From positions 4,340,001 to 4,404,000 of the forward strand of contig NZ_CP051204.2 of the NCBI RefSeq assembly GCF_012516375.2: a DNA stretch of 64,000 bases. Reading direction: 5' to 3'. Made by a program: the position numbers and the translations under genes. This document shows positions 37,336-47,600 of this stretch, in pieces; the first letter of the stretch is position 1; every line of letters begins with the position of its first letter. The DNA comes from Chitinophaga oryzae (GTDB taxonomy: Bacteria > Bacteroidota > Bacteroidia > Chitinophagales > Chitinophagaceae). The notes below the pieces were generated by a model. It had not been told where the DNA came from and did not search any database. It was given only the letters and a program-made list of their open reading frames with translations.

Positions 37336-39336
37336 TTATTTGCCACTGTGTAATTTCCGCTCCAGCATCTTCATATAATATCCTCCCACTACGCTTCTTG
37401 CCTGGAACCCTACTTTTTTACCATCCAGTGTTTCGTGCCAGTCGCTCAGCGGAACACGTGTAGGCGTTTCTGTTATATATTTATACAATGGCTGCACAAA
37501 AGGTGTGATATCATCCCCCAGCACTGCTGTCCACATGATCCAGTCGGATTTCGTGTACGTCTTCCGGCTGTCGAGCGGTAACCCGAACAGTTGCTGTTTT
37601 CCGAGGTAATAGCCTATTTCTTTTTTATAAACAGCCTCCGGAAACAAATGATAATCAAGCACTTTATCCCACACCATATTATACTTCTGACTCCAGGTGC
37701 CCGGTTTTCCGAACGCCAGCGTATAGTGGTCACCGTCCGCTGCCAGTTCCAGCCATCGTTTAGCCATATCGCGGGCCTGATCATCATAACGTGTAGCCGT
37801 TACCGTTTCCCCCAGCATCCCTGCGAGCATCGCATAGGATTTGATGCCCATAATCGCTTTCAGCGAAAGGTTGGCATTGCGTGCGAGATGGCCGGCAAAG
37901 TCGTCGGTGCATAACTGGTTAGCCGGATCAAACCCCGCCTTCAGCAGATAGTCGGCCCAGGTGGTCAGCGTTTTCCAATGTGCCCTGGCGTAATCTGCGT
38001 TACCTTCCGCTACCGCTATGGCGCCGGCGAGGATCAGCATATTGCCGGATTCTTCCACGGGCATGTCTTCACCATATACCTGGCCATTGGCCAGCGGATA
38101 GGTGCCCAGGTCATGTGCAGCAAACGGTTTGGTGTAACGGCCGCTTTCGGAATATTCAAAGATGCCGGTCATCATGCCTTTCAGCAGGTCAGGGTTATAC
38201 AGGAGGAAAAGAGGAGCCGACGGATAAGTGACGTCAACGGTATTGATGCAGCCATTGCTGAAATTTTCTTTGGAGAGGAACAGCAGTTCACCTTTAGGGC
38301 CTCTCACCAGCTTGTGGGCGGCCACGCTCTGGCGGTAAGCCAGTTCACACAGGGCGGCGTATTGTTCACCGCCGGCCGCTACAGCGTCATGATGCAGTTC
38401 CCTGTCAAAGGCTTCGCACTGCTGCAGTACAGCTGCGTATTCTTTCCACGCGGTATTGAGCGCATTTTCAATCGTCGCTGCCGGACTGTCCTTCCACCAG
38501 GCCTTCAGATTGGTATGGAAGTACTGGATGGCATAAACATCGTCATAGCCCAGCAGGAACACCTGTTCTTTCGGTGCTGTGCCTACCATACCCAGCGATA
38601 CGCTGGTGCTCAGCATCTGTTGCCGCTCGCCTTTATCGGGTGATACTTTTTTGCCGGCAAAACGCTGCTCCGCAGCTGCCGGTGAACCCACAAACCGGGC
38701 AGCGTGCGCCGACTGCGGCACGCCCACGTACAGGTAGCCCCAGTCAATACGCAGGTCGTCGCCTTTCTTCTGTAAAACGGGTTGCTGTACCGTTCCGGCT
38801 TTCAGCAGCGCCAGCTCGCCATTGGCATACTGCTGCGTAGTTACCGGCTGCGACGGTCCGTTGACCGCCAGGTCGGTGGAGGCGCCAAAATATACCTCCA
38901 CGGCATGTTTCCGGTTATCGGTAGCATGCGCGCAGTAGGAAACGTAAGACACCGGCCTGGACATCAGCATCAGATCACGCACCAATAACGGCGATGTGAA
39001 TGTCAGCGTAAGCGCTACAGGGCCACACCGGAACTGGTAAATCGTCTGTGTAGCGTGAACGGCCACATCCGTCTGCAGTGCCGGCAAAATACCGGCGCCC
39101 TGCCCTGCCGGGGCGCCCAGTACCCGGTAAGTCACCCCGTCGACTTTCACCAGGCCGGACAATGCCTGCTGCGCCCCAGTCCAGTGGACCGTGGCAGACT
39201 GGTTCAGCGTGTCTGTAGCAGACCAGACACTGAAATAAGGGTCGTGGGTTATCAGCGGATAAGCGGGTGCTTTCTGCTGAGCCCGGACATGGTATCCGGT
39301 GAGCCCCAAACATAATAAGACCAGGATTTTCTTCAT
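37336..39336 (-). CDS. Glutaminase A-like protein (DUF5127/DUF4965)
   Basis: The 666-residue protein has a signal peptide (MKKILVLLCLGLTGYHVRAQ). It belongs to the GtaA-like family found in Bacteroidota and fungi, with an N-terminal DUF5127-like beta region (about 25-290, ITHDPYFSVWS) and an (alpha/alpha)6 C-terminal DUF4965/DUF1793-like region (LLFLSKENFSNGCINTVDV, ALFLLYNPDLLKG, DMPVEESGNMLI, ARNANLSLKAIMGI, WTAVLGDD). The fold resembles clan GH-G glycoside hydrolases; the described fungal members have glutaminase activity, and the true substrate here is uncertain. It is periplasmic or secreted, transcribed alone toward the shared terminator. Confidence 0.85.
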   Translation of the reverse strand: MKKILVLLCLGLTGYHVRAQQKAPAYPLITHDPYFSVWSATDTLNQSATVHWTGAQQALSGLVKVDGVTYRVLGAPAGQGAGILPALQTDVAVHATQTIYQFRCGPVALTLTFTSPLLVRDLMLMSRPVSYVSYCAHATDNRKHAVEVYFGASTDLAVNGPSQPVTTQQYANGELALLKAGTVQQPVLQKKGDDLRIDWGYLYVGVPQSAHAARFVGSPAAAEQRFAGKKVSPDKGERQQMLSTSVSLGMVGTAPKEQVFLLGYDDVYAIQYFHTNLKAWWKDSPAATIENALNTAWKEYAAVLQQCEAFDRELHHDAVAAGGEQYAALCELAYRQSVAAHKLVRGPKGELLFLSKENFSNGCINTVDVTYPSAPLFLLYNPDLLKGMMTGIFEYSESGRYTKPFAAHDLGTYPLANGQVYGEDMPVEESGNMLILAGAIAVAEGNADYARAHWKTLTTWADYLLKAGFDPANQLCTDDFAGHLARNANLSLKAIMGIKSYAMLAGMLGETVTATRYDDQARDMAKRWLELAADGDHYTLAFGKPGTWSQKYNMVWDKVLDYHLFPEAVYKKEIGYYLGKQQLFGLPLDSRKTYTKSDWIMWTAVLGDDITPFVQPLYKYITETPTRVPLSDWHETLDGKKVGFQARSVVGGYYMKMLERKLHSGK

Positions 39337-39658
39337 AACGGGAATATTAAGCGTATTTTTTACAGTTATGAAAAATAATAACGTTTTTCAGGAAAGGAAT
39401 AGAAATATGACGAACGGTAACTATGATGGCCATGATGATGACTGATTACCCCGCTTTATGAAGATTAGCGCGAAGATGAAGATATTGGGTTGACATTAAA
39501 CGGCACTATACATGCTGCAGATGCGGGCAAAAAAACGCAGACCCTGCAAACGCCTTGGAGGCCCTGAGAAGCCTTTTTAGTACGTTATTCAGATCTGCGC
39601 GTATCTTGAGTCAGATTATTCGGAGCGCAAAAATAAAACAATTAAAATAAATTTTCAA
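39337..39658. other. Non-coding spacer
   Basis: This 322-base region between two leftward genes holds no open frame of note. It must contain the promoter of the glutaminase-like gene. The part at 39540-39660 is AT rich. Nothing else is recognisable. Confidence 0.5.
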
Positions 39659-40981
39659 CTAAAACCAGATAAACCATTGTGGCTGCCAACGTATCAGGCT
39701 GGCGATAGCCCATATGATGGCGGCCATGCCCAGGCTGCCCAGCGCCTTGCGGTTTTTCCAGGAATAGCCCAGCAGCACCGGCACTTCCCAGTATTTGATG
39801 ATCACATACAGCAACAGCCCGCCAAGGCCGGTCCAGTTAAGCATCGGGATGGTCCGCTGGCCACCCGCCAGTAGACAGGCGCACAACCAGCCCACAGTGA
39901 GCACCTGTAACCAGATGTAGTTCGGCGTGCCGCAACGGGTCACCTCTTCCACAGACATAGGCAGCAGCAGACAGGCCAGCAATACCGACACAGCCACCAG
40001 TACCTGTGGCGGCACCGATGGCAACAATGCCAGTACGGCCCACAACAGCAGCGTGGCGGCAGTATACACCCCCAGCAGCTTATCAGCCCGGAGCGATTCC
40101 GTTGGGAAAGGCAATACCACCTTCTTCAATACCTTATGCAGATAAATTACCGGTGGCAACGTAAACAAGGCGATCATACCCGGTATAATGACTTCATAAG
40201 CGTACCAGTCCTCCGGGGCACGGAACATCAGCCATACCAGCGCCAGCGTAGCCCCCAGCGCGGGCAGCCCTACCTCCACGATGGCTTCCCTTATCGTACC
40301 GCGTCTTTCCAGGTGGTCTGCCACCTGCTCCAGGTAACGTTTGATCAGGTCCTGCCGTGTAGCCACCGCCGTTAGCTGCGCCCACAAGGTGAAAACGGAC
40401 ACCTGCACCACCACGGTCCGCAGCGTCTGGTCGCCGATCAGCACGCCCCGCCAGATACCGGCCACGCTGAGCGCCAGCAGCTCCCAGGTAAGCATCCGCG
40501 GGGAAAAAAGCCGGTAGAACAGCCTGTATAGTTTGGAATACAACCAACCGAAAATCCGGCTCCAGTAGCGGCTCAACAAATGGATCAGCGAATACGCCGC
40601 AATAAGGCCGGACAGCCCAATCAACATCCGGGACGCGGTGAATACCCCGCGCAAAGCCTGCAAGCGCGATGGTTTCGTGACTTTATATACCAGCTCCGTA
40701 TTAGCGAGTAGTTCGTTTGCCAGTATCGTTGCCTGTTCGGGGGTGACCTCCTTCAGTTCCTGCGCATGCTGCCGCCAGAAGCTGTCGGCAACCGGTTGCC
40801 CGGCGTACGACTGCAACGTGCCATATTGATACAGTAATTTCTTTTGGGAAACAGAAAGCACCGACAAGGTGCGGGCAAGGTCATTATCGGTTGTTTGGGC
40901 GTATGCAGAACAGGTTAACATAACAATGATGACCATGATGACTGCTGATCGAAGCCTACAGCTAATACTCATACAATTCAT
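39659..40981 (-). CDS. Polytopic membrane protein with signal peptide, unknown function
   Basis: I chose ATG 40981 (MNCMSISCRLR), because the frame upstream reads as a low-quality extension and a signal peptide ending in TCSAYAQ follows; ATG 40972 is equally possible. About 440 residues: after the leader a soluble 95-residue periplasmic part, then about ten hydrophobic segments (LIGLSGLIAAYSL onward). A cytoplasmic helical stretch lies in the middle (LIKRYLEQVADHLERRGTIREAI, written in part). I recognise no family. The N-terminal soluble part and multi-helix body recall large-pore or sensor-like membrane proteins, but no claim is made. Confidence 0.75.
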   Translation of the reverse strand: MNCMSISCRLRSAVIMVIIVMLTCSAYAQTTDNDLARTLSVLSVSQKKLLYQYGTLQSYAGQPVADSFWRQHAQELKEVTPEQATILANELLANTELVYKVTKPSRLQALRGVFTASRMLIGLSGLIAAYSLIHLLSRYWSRIFGWLYSKLYRLFYRLFSPRMLTWELLALSVAGIWRGVLIGDQTLRTVVVQVSVFTLWAQLTAVATRQDLIKRYLEQVADHLERRGTIREAIVEVGLPALGATLALVWLMFRAPEDWYAYEVIIPGMIALFTLPPVIYLHKVLKKVVLPFPTESLRADKLLGVYTAATLLLWAVLALLPSVPPQVLVAVSVLLACLLLPMSVEEVTRCGTPNYIWLQVLTVGWLCACLLAGGQRTIPMLNWTGLGGLLLYVIIKYWEVPVLLGYSWKNRKALGSLGMAAIIWAIASLIRWQPQWFIWF

Positions 40982-41048
40982 TTTCTTACAGATACATCCT
41001 GCAATATAAACAAACAAGTACAGATCTCCGCCTGCCGGCTCCATCAGC

Positions 41049-41075
41049 CGTTCCCGGGCCGGAGCCCGGGGAACG
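41049..41075 (-). repeat. GC-rich hairpin after the GH20 gene
   Basis: CGTTCCCGGGC (41049-41059) and GCCCGGGGAACG (41064-41075) pair over 11 bases with one bulged G and a 4-base loop. It lies 18 bases beyond the hexosaminidase stop on the transcribed side. No T-tract follows, so it may be an RNA 3'-end stabilising hairpin or a weak terminator. Confidence 0.5.
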
Positions 41076-41092
41076 CTGTCATGGTCATTTCT

Positions 41093-43369
41093 TTATAATT
41101 TCTGAAGCGGTTGGCCCTTCACGCTATACTCCAGTTTGAGCGTGTAACCACCGCCGCCTTCCACAAAATCTACTTTGAGCGGATGCCAGCCTTTTTCCAA
41201 AGCAATCTGGCCACTCTTCTGCAGCGGTGCATGCCAGCCGTCATTGTCAACGACTGTTTTGTTGCCGATATAGAGCATACCGCCATCATCGCAGGTAAGA
41301 TAGAAACTGTAGATGCCTGTTTCAGGCGCGTAGAAATATCCCTGCAGACGGGCGCCAAAGGCTTCGCCATGCCCCAGCCCTTCCGGGATGATCACATTGT
41401 CCGTGCGCAGGGTGCTGTCCGGCGTGGCTTTTATTTTAGCCGTGGTTTTGAAGGCGCCCCTGAAATAGGCCAGCCGGAAGCCGGTGTCAGCGGGCTTTTC
41501 GGCCAGCGCTTTTGCATAGGCCTCCTGGCGGTACCGAAGGGTATAGATATCCCCGCGGTTGCCCATCGGGCTGAAAGCCGCCAGCTTAAACGTCTGCGGA
41601 GCCGTTACCGGCAGCGCTGCCGGTAGTACCGCCGACTTCAGGCCCGGAATGGTGCCATCGGTCGTATAACGTATAGTCATGCCGGTTAAGGGCGCTTTTA
41701 CTTCCAGCAGACCTTTGTCTACAAACACATTATCTTCTGTAAAGCCTTCCAGGTCGGGCAAACGGTAATGAACGCCCAGCTGGTCCAGACGGGCATACTG
41801 TTCGTTGAGCCGTTGCAGGTAGCTGTTATAATCCTGCTTATGTGTCCACAGCACTTCTGCGAGAGCTGTCATCCGGGGCATGAACATATAATCGGCCCGT
41901 TTTTCCGACGGGATATATTCTGTCCAGATATTGGCCTGGGCGCCCATAATAGATTGGGCTTCTTCCGCTGTCAGTCCTTTAGGCACCGGGTCGAAATGGT
42001 ATACGTTGCCCAGGGAATTCCGGTCAGGCTGTGCGTCGAAGTACAGCGGGTTGCCCGGCGTCATGATCACCTTGTTGCCATGACGGGCGGCTTTCACAGG
42101 TGCGTCGGGCACCCAGGCGCGCCAGTACATGAGGATAGCGGTGGGACTGATGCCACCTTCCAGGATCTCGTCCCAGCCGATCAGCACTTTACCTTTGGCA
42201 TGGAAGAACTTCTCCATTCTTTTCACGAAGTAGCTTTGCAGCTCTTCCACGTTTTTCAGGTTGTTGGCCTTCATCACTTCCGCGCAGGCCGGAGAAGCCG
42301 CCCAGCTGGTCTTTTCCACCTCATCGGCGCCGAGGTGCATGTATTTGGAGGGGAAAAGCGCAGCGATCTCCGTGTATACGTCTTCCGCGAAACGGAAGGT
42401 GCTTTCATTACAAGGACAGATCGGCGTGGAGAAATCCTTGCCCCAGCCGGATTTACCGTCACAGGTAAGGAAAGGATAGGCACGGATGGCCGCCATCATA
42501 TGCCCGGGCATATCTATCTCCGGGATGATTTCCACGTGGCGGGCGGCCGCGTAGGCAATGATGTCTTTCATCTGTGCCTGTGTATAGAAGCCGCCATAGA
42601 GCGTTTTACCATCTTTATGAATGATATGCTCCTGGTCGATCTCCATATCCGGGTTCTCTTTGGCTTTCTGCATACAAACAGAATCCTGGTTGTTCAGCTC
42701 TCTCCAGGCGCCGACGGTGGTCAGCAGCGGATATTTTCTGATTTCGATGCGCCAGCCCTGGTCATCCGTCAGGTGCAGGTGCAGTTTATTCATTTTATAC
42801 AGCGCCAGCAGGTCGATGAATTTTTTCAGGTAGCCGACAGAAAAGAAATGGCGGGACACGTCGAGGTGCATGCCGCGCCAGCTGTATACCGGGTTGTCTT
42901 TCAGCTGCATCGCCGGAATGGTCACCGACCGGAGGTTACCGGTAGTGCGGCCCTCTATCGTGGACGGCATCAGCTGCCGCAGGGTCGCGATAGCGCGGAA
43001 AAAACCGGTGGGTGATTTAGCGCCGATCTGTAACTGCTGTGGCGTTACCGCCAGGGTATAGTCTTCATCCCCGGACAGGGTCATGTCCTGTTTCAGCACG
43101 ATAGCGTTACCGGAAGCGGCGGTGGCGGTTTTTAACGTGGTACCGGTCCCCTGTTTCACCAGCGCCTGCAGCTGTGCCACTTCACTGGCAAAAGCACGGG
43201 CATTGGCAGGCAATACCAGCCGGGTGCCGCCCGTAATGGTGAAGGCGCCCTCCATGGGGACCAACTGCTGCGGATAAGGAATAATCGGATAACGTTTTTC
43301 CTGGGCACGGGCGGTATGAAGCCCCATGCCCAACGCCAGAGACAGCGTCAGAACGAAAACTCTTCTCAT
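41093..43369 (-). CDS. GH20 beta-N-acetylhexosaminidase with PA14-like C-terminus
   Basis: The 758-residue protein has a signal peptide (MRRVFVLTLSLALGMGLHTARAQ). Order: GH20b N-terminal domain (about 25-155), GH20 catalytic TIM barrel (about 160-510) with the Asp349-Glu350 pair in HLGADE and DVSRHFF, HLHLTDDQGWR, EIDMPGH motifs, a linker with chitobiase-like beta region (about 540-640), and a PA14-like carbohydrate-binding end (about 645-755, LQGYFYAPETGIYSF). It releases terminal GlcNAc or GalNAc by substrate-assisted catalysis, in the periplasm or outside. With the sialidases and the GH18 protein it fits stepwise trimming of N-glycans, or chitin oligomer use. Confidence 0.94.
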   Translation of the reverse strand: MRRVFVLTLSLALGMGLHTARAQEKRYPIIPYPQQLVPMEGAFTITGGTRLVLPANARAFASEVAQLQALVKQGTGTTLKTATAASGNAIVLKQDMTLSGDEDYTLAVTPQQLQIGAKSPTGFFRAIATLRQLMPSTIEGRTTGNLRSVTIPAMQLKDNPVYSWRGMHLDVSRHFFSVGYLKKFIDLLALYKMNKLHLHLTDDQGWRIEIRKYPLLTTVGAWRELNNQDSVCMQKAKENPDMEIDQEHIIHKDGKTLYGGFYTQAQMKDIIAYAAARHVEIIPEIDMPGHMMAAIRAYPFLTCDGKSGWGKDFSTPICPCNESTFRFAEDVYTEIAALFPSKYMHLGADEVEKTSWAASPACAEVMKANNLKNVEELQSYFVKRMEKFFHAKGKVLIGWDEILEGGISPTAILMYWRAWVPDAPVKAARHGNKVIMTPGNPLYFDAQPDRNSLGNVYHFDPVPKGLTAEEAQSIMGAQANIWTEYIPSEKRADYMFMPRMTALAEVLWTHKQDYNSYLQRLNEQYARLDQLGVHYRLPDLEGFTEDNVFVDKGLLEVKAPLTGMTIRYTTDGTIPGLKSAVLPAALPVTAPQTFKLAAFSPMGNRGDIYTLRYRQEAYAKALAEKPADTGFRLAYFRGAFKTTAKIKATPDSTLRTDNVIIPEGLGHGEAFGARLQGYFYAPETGIYSFYLTCDDGGMLYIGNKTVVDNDGWHAPLQKSGQIALEKGWHPLKVDFVEGGGGYTLKLEYSVKGQPLQKL

Positions 43370-43464
43370 AAAAAATTCTTGTTATAGCATTGATTTCCAA
43401 CAAGCAAACCTAACAAGAAAAGAAAACGCTTCCTAATGGGATATTCCCTTTTTCGGGTTTTATT

Positions 43465-44070
43465 TTATAGGTCCGGCACTATTTTCAGCCGGTCGAAAAA
43501 GACAGTTTCTTCCAGTTCCCTTACCTCTCCCGGTTGCATGTCCCCCAGCTCCATGTCTTCGATAGACACCCGTATCAGGCGCTGGCAACGGTGTTTCAGC
43601 GCACCCACCATTTTGCGCACCTGGTGGTATTTACCTTCGGTCAGGGTGATCAGCAGCCAGGTATGGGGAGCTTTCTCCGGTGGCTCCGATGGCCGTGCCG
43701 GCATGCCTTCGGGCTTCGGTACGATAGCCACGCTGTGCGGCACAGCCACATAATGCATATCGCGGGAGATACGGATAGAAACACCCTGCTGCAACCGTTG
43801 CAGCGTTTCGGGCAGCATATGCCCTTTGGCGCGCACCAGGTAGGTTCGTTGGTGCGGCCGCTCCCCTTCAAACAACAGCCGGGTTACTTTCTGGTTGGTA
43901 GTGAGCAATAACAACCCTTCCGAATGGTTGTCCAGCCGGCCGATGGCATGTGTACCTTCAGGGAACGGGAAATCCAGGTCGCCCAGCAGTTTGACTTTTC
44001 CTTTATCAGGACTGATAAACTGGGAAACCATGTTATACGGTTTATAGATAATAAAGTAACGGTGCGCCAT
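43465..44070 (-). CDS. rluE: RluE-type rRNA pseudouridine synthase
   Basis: The start is taken at ATG 44070 (MAHRYFIIYKPYN); an upstream in-frame ATG at 44091 adds seven residues without family similarity. The 201-residue product belongs to the RsuA/RluB/C/E family and lacks the N-terminal S4 domain, as RluE does. The catalytic Asp is in GRLDNHSEGLLLLT, and EGKYHQVRKM is the second hallmark. It converts a uridine of 23S rRNA (position 2457 in E. coli) to pseudouridine. It is probably a stand-alone housekeeping gene close to the downstream end of the unknown 169-residue gene. Confidence 0.9.
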   Translation of the reverse strand: MAHRYFIIYKPYNMVSQFISPDKGKVKLLGDLDFPFPEGTHAIGRLDNHSEGLLLLTTNQKVTRLLFEGERPHQRTYLVRAKGHMLPETLQRLQQGVSIRISRDMHYVAVPHSVAIVPKPEGMPARPSEPPEKAPHTWLLITLTEGKYHQVRKMVGALKHRCQRLIRVSIEDMELGDMQPGEVRELEETVFFDRLKIVPDL

Positions 44071-44092
44071 GTGGCTGCAAATTAGGCACAAT

Positions 44093-44602
44093 TCAGCGGA
44101 ATTTCCATAAAGGCTTTCCCGGAGGGCGTTCGGGGCGGGACAAGGCGGGCGGCTGCGTATACAGTGGTTCGTTGGATAAAAGTCCCAGCATCACAGGGGG
44201 GCCTGACCGTTGGAAAGGCGGATGGGTATAAGGCTGCGCGAGTATCACCCGCTGCAGGAAATTTTTATCATAAAGCACGGACAGCAGCGCATCATCGGTA
44301 ACCGGTGATGTATCGCCGGCAAACAGTACATCTTTTACGTACACCGCATACCGGGGATCGTTTTCACGGAGACACTGATCAAACCAATCGTCTGCCGTGG
44401 CGGCGTTGGGGGCTTCCATCATCCGTTGACAATCATTGTTGACCAGTAACAGCACAGGGCTCAGGGAGGCAGGGCGATCGTTTTTTAAACCGGCCAGGTA
44501 ATTCAGCATCCAGGTATAATGGGTCATCAGTTCATTGGAAACATCCTGTAGTCCCTGCATAGCAGTCGATATTAGACTTATGTCCTTACTGGTAAAAACC
44601 AA
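44093..44602 (-). CDS. Hypothetical 169-residue protein
   Basis: The reading frame starts at 44602; an internal ATG at 44560 (MQGLQDVSNELMTHY) may be the real start. No signal peptide or membrane helix. The Pro-rich C-terminus (PALSRPERPPGKPL) looks disordered. No family is recognised. It lies between a terminator for the large DUF4132 gene and the pseudouridine synthase. Confidence 0.55.
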   Translation of the reverse strand: MVFTSKDISLISTAMQGLQDVSNELMTHYTWMLNYLAGLKNDRPASLSPVLLLVNNDCQRMMEAPNAATADDWFDQCLRENDPRYAVYVKDVLFAGDTSPVTDDALLSVLYDKNFLQRVILAQPYTHPPFQRSGPPVMLGLLSNEPLYTQPPALSRPERPPGKPLWKFR

Positions 44603-44635
44603 ACATACAGAATATTGGTGATAAAAAAACGATCA

Positions 44636-44661
44636 TAAAAAACCCCGGGCAAAGCCCGGGG
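44636..44661 (-). terminator. Terminator of the DUF4132 gene
   Basis: CCCCGGGC (44643-44650), loop AAA, GCCCGGGG (44654-44661) form a perfect 8-base stem. On the minus strand a run of T follows (plus-strand A-tract at 44635-44642), 18 bases after the stop of the leftward gene. Confidence 0.9.
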
Positions 44662-44678
44662 CGACCTTCTGTCATATC

Positions 44679-47600
44679 TTAATTTTGAGAAAGCTGTGAT
44701 AACACTGTCGGGTCTTGTATCTCGTGGTCCCGGGCCAGCAGGAGCACTTTGGAGATCAGTTCAGCAGACCGGGGGTCTTCATCCACAAACGGGAGGAAGA
44801 TGCGGCCTCTGTGCTGCGAGTGTACCGGCAGGATAGAAATGTACCGGCCGGGCAGTTGATGTACTACTGCACTTCCGAGGTGTACGCTGTATTCGCCCAG
44901 TTGACCTTTGATCGTCGCGTGGCTGCCGTCTACCTTTACATTGTTGAGTTTAAAGAGCCGCAGGGTTTCTTCCAGCAGCACTTTCCGCATTTCTATGGAC
45001 GAATGGCTGGCTTCGGGGTCTACCCCGCCCACATGGGCCACACTTACTACCAGGTCCAGGTCCCGCATCACCTCACTGAAAATCAGCGGAGAGATATCTT
45101 TAAACGCTACCGGCTGGTAGGTTTTGAGATCATGGAATTTGATGGTTTCCAGCGTAGGGCTTTCCACTTCCGCGGGTGAGAACCAATCGGCCATGGCATA
45201 TATTTTCGCCACGAAACCTTCCTTGTGGAAGACTTTCTGCAGCCCTTCCTCGTAGTCCACTTTCCAACCTCTTGTTTTCAGCAGGGCGGCCGTTTGGGTG
45301 GGCTGCACCTGGTGACCGGCATAGCGGCGGGACACGGACACTTCTTTCAGCTCATCTTCCAGCGGCACATACAGCTCGCGGAATATCTGTTTAAAAGGCT
45401 GCTGCACGGATTTCTCGAAGCAGTAACGCTGGTAGTCGCTCCACACGCCCGCCTGATACAGGTCGCTGCTATGGGCGATGCGGATACTGTCTTTATCGGT
45501 CAGTTTCGTTTGATGGCCTTTGGCATCCACGAGGCTGCCGCTGTGATAGAAACCGGATGCCTTGTCTGTTATGAACACCAGTTTCTCCAGATGCCTGGAG
45601 ATCACCGGGTGATCGAACAGGGTCGTTAATTCTTCCAGGGAAAATACGTCTCCGCGTACCATGGCATCTTCCAGCCCTTTGCGGGAGCGGCGGAACTGTT
45701 CCCGTAATGTTTTCCTGTGCTCGTTGAGCTCTTCTATCTTCTTGTCTTTTTTATATTTCGGCGGAACGGCCTTCAGTTGTTTGTCTCCTTTGAAAGCTAC
45801 CACATCAGCCTGTCCTTCTTCATCGATCACCAGCCCGATCGTTACATCGTCGTACTGTACCTGCGTTTCTTTAGACAGGATGTTCTGTACCTGCCGTGTT
45901 TCCATAGCCCAGGAGAGGCGCTGCGGATCGGCGTAGCCGGCGTTGCGGGCCAGGTTCTCCATGGCGATGCGCAACGCCAGCGCTTCGCTGGACTGTTTCT
46001 GCGCACCAAACTGACGGCTTTCTTTTTTAAATTGCTGGAGGTATTCATAACGCGCCAGCACGTCTTTTTCCGGATTGGTTTTGCTTAGCGGAATAAGGCC
46101 GTAGAGGCGCAGGTAGTCCTGGTCGCGTTTTTCTTTTACTTTCTGCGTCACTTCTTTTATCTTCAAATCTCCGGTCATTACGTCAGCGTATAAACGTGCG
46201 CGTCGGTGCGCATTCCCATCGCTGATATATTTCGCAGCTTCGTACACGATGGCCCAGCGTTGTTTGCCCAGTTCTTTATAAGCTTTCACGAACCAGTCTT
46301 TGTCCACCGCGCCGTCTTTGAAGTCCTGCAGGTCCACGGCAGAGTACCGGGCGATTTCACTTTCTGCTTCGGCGTTCTCTTCATTGCCGGCGGACTTGGT
46401 ATGGGCATGCATCCACCAGATGGCGGAGTCCAGGCCTTTCCAGCCGAGATGCTGGCTCACGAACTTTTGCCACTGTGGCGCATATACGGCGGCTTCTATC
46501 AGTTGCGCTTCTGTAAGTTTGACCTTCTTTACGGTTTCATCAAACAATGCCTGTGTATCTTCCGGCAGGGGGAAACAACGTTTGAGCAGGAGACTGAAAA
46601 TTTTCTGTTTGCTCATGGCTTCCTTATTATAGCTATAGATATAACCACGGTTGAGCGTCGTTTTTCCAAGGCCGGCCCATATTTCACCAAAGCGTTTAAC
46701 ACCATAGACAGCTCCCAGCACCTGCACCATATGCGTGACCGGCGTACCGGAGTCTCCCCGCTTCAGTTCAATGTCCAGGAAGTGTTCCCGCACTTTGATG
46801 AACATCTTTTCAAGGAAAGGATGACCTTCAAAATAATTGTCTTTGTTTTTGCCTTTATGGCTACGGGACAATATGCGCATATTCTCTGCGCTGATCAGTC
46901 CCCGGTACATCTCACTTTCGGAGATCAACCCGGCTTCGAAAGCGTTGATGAACACCTGCAATGGAGGCAGGTAATTCACCGCCAGTTCAGGCAGACCGGA
47001 GAATTGCCGCCAGTGGTAAAGGTTCCAGCAGTCTTCCAGGAGTTTTCCCTGCTTAGGTATTTCATACAGAAAGGAAAGGAAACGTTCCAGCTGGGTGTTG
47101 CCCTGCCAGCCCTTCATGCCGTAGTAGCCTTTCTCCTTGAACTGCAGCATTTCCGGCGTCAGCGCATTAAACACACGCTTGCACCCGCCCAGCAGGAATT
47201 CGGCCCGTTGTTCGAACGGATGGATCAGTTGCAGGGCGCCGGTCACCTTCAGTACAGGGTCACTGTATTTAAAACGGCGCCCGCCTCTCAGCGTCTCCGG
47301 CATCACGTCTTCATACACCGGTTGGTACAGCTTCATAATGCTTCCGCCTTTTATCTCTTCGCCCGCATCATATATATCCGTCATCAGCGAAGTCAGTATG
47401 AAAATATCCCGTGGAGTAAGGCCACTTTCCTGATACCAGTTTTCCCATACTTCCGGCAATGGAAAATACGAATACTGCTCTTCACCGGAAGTGAATTTAT
47501 AGGTGTACACCTTCCGGTTCTGGAAACTATTGGCTAACAATACCATGGATTTGGTATTGTCGTAGTTTTCGACCTCATACTCGTATTGAGCGTGTTGCTG

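Noticed and set aside
41768..43015. 415-codon open frame opposite the GH20 gene
   Set aside because: The hexosaminidase frame has intact catalytic motifs; the opposite frame has only shadow composition.
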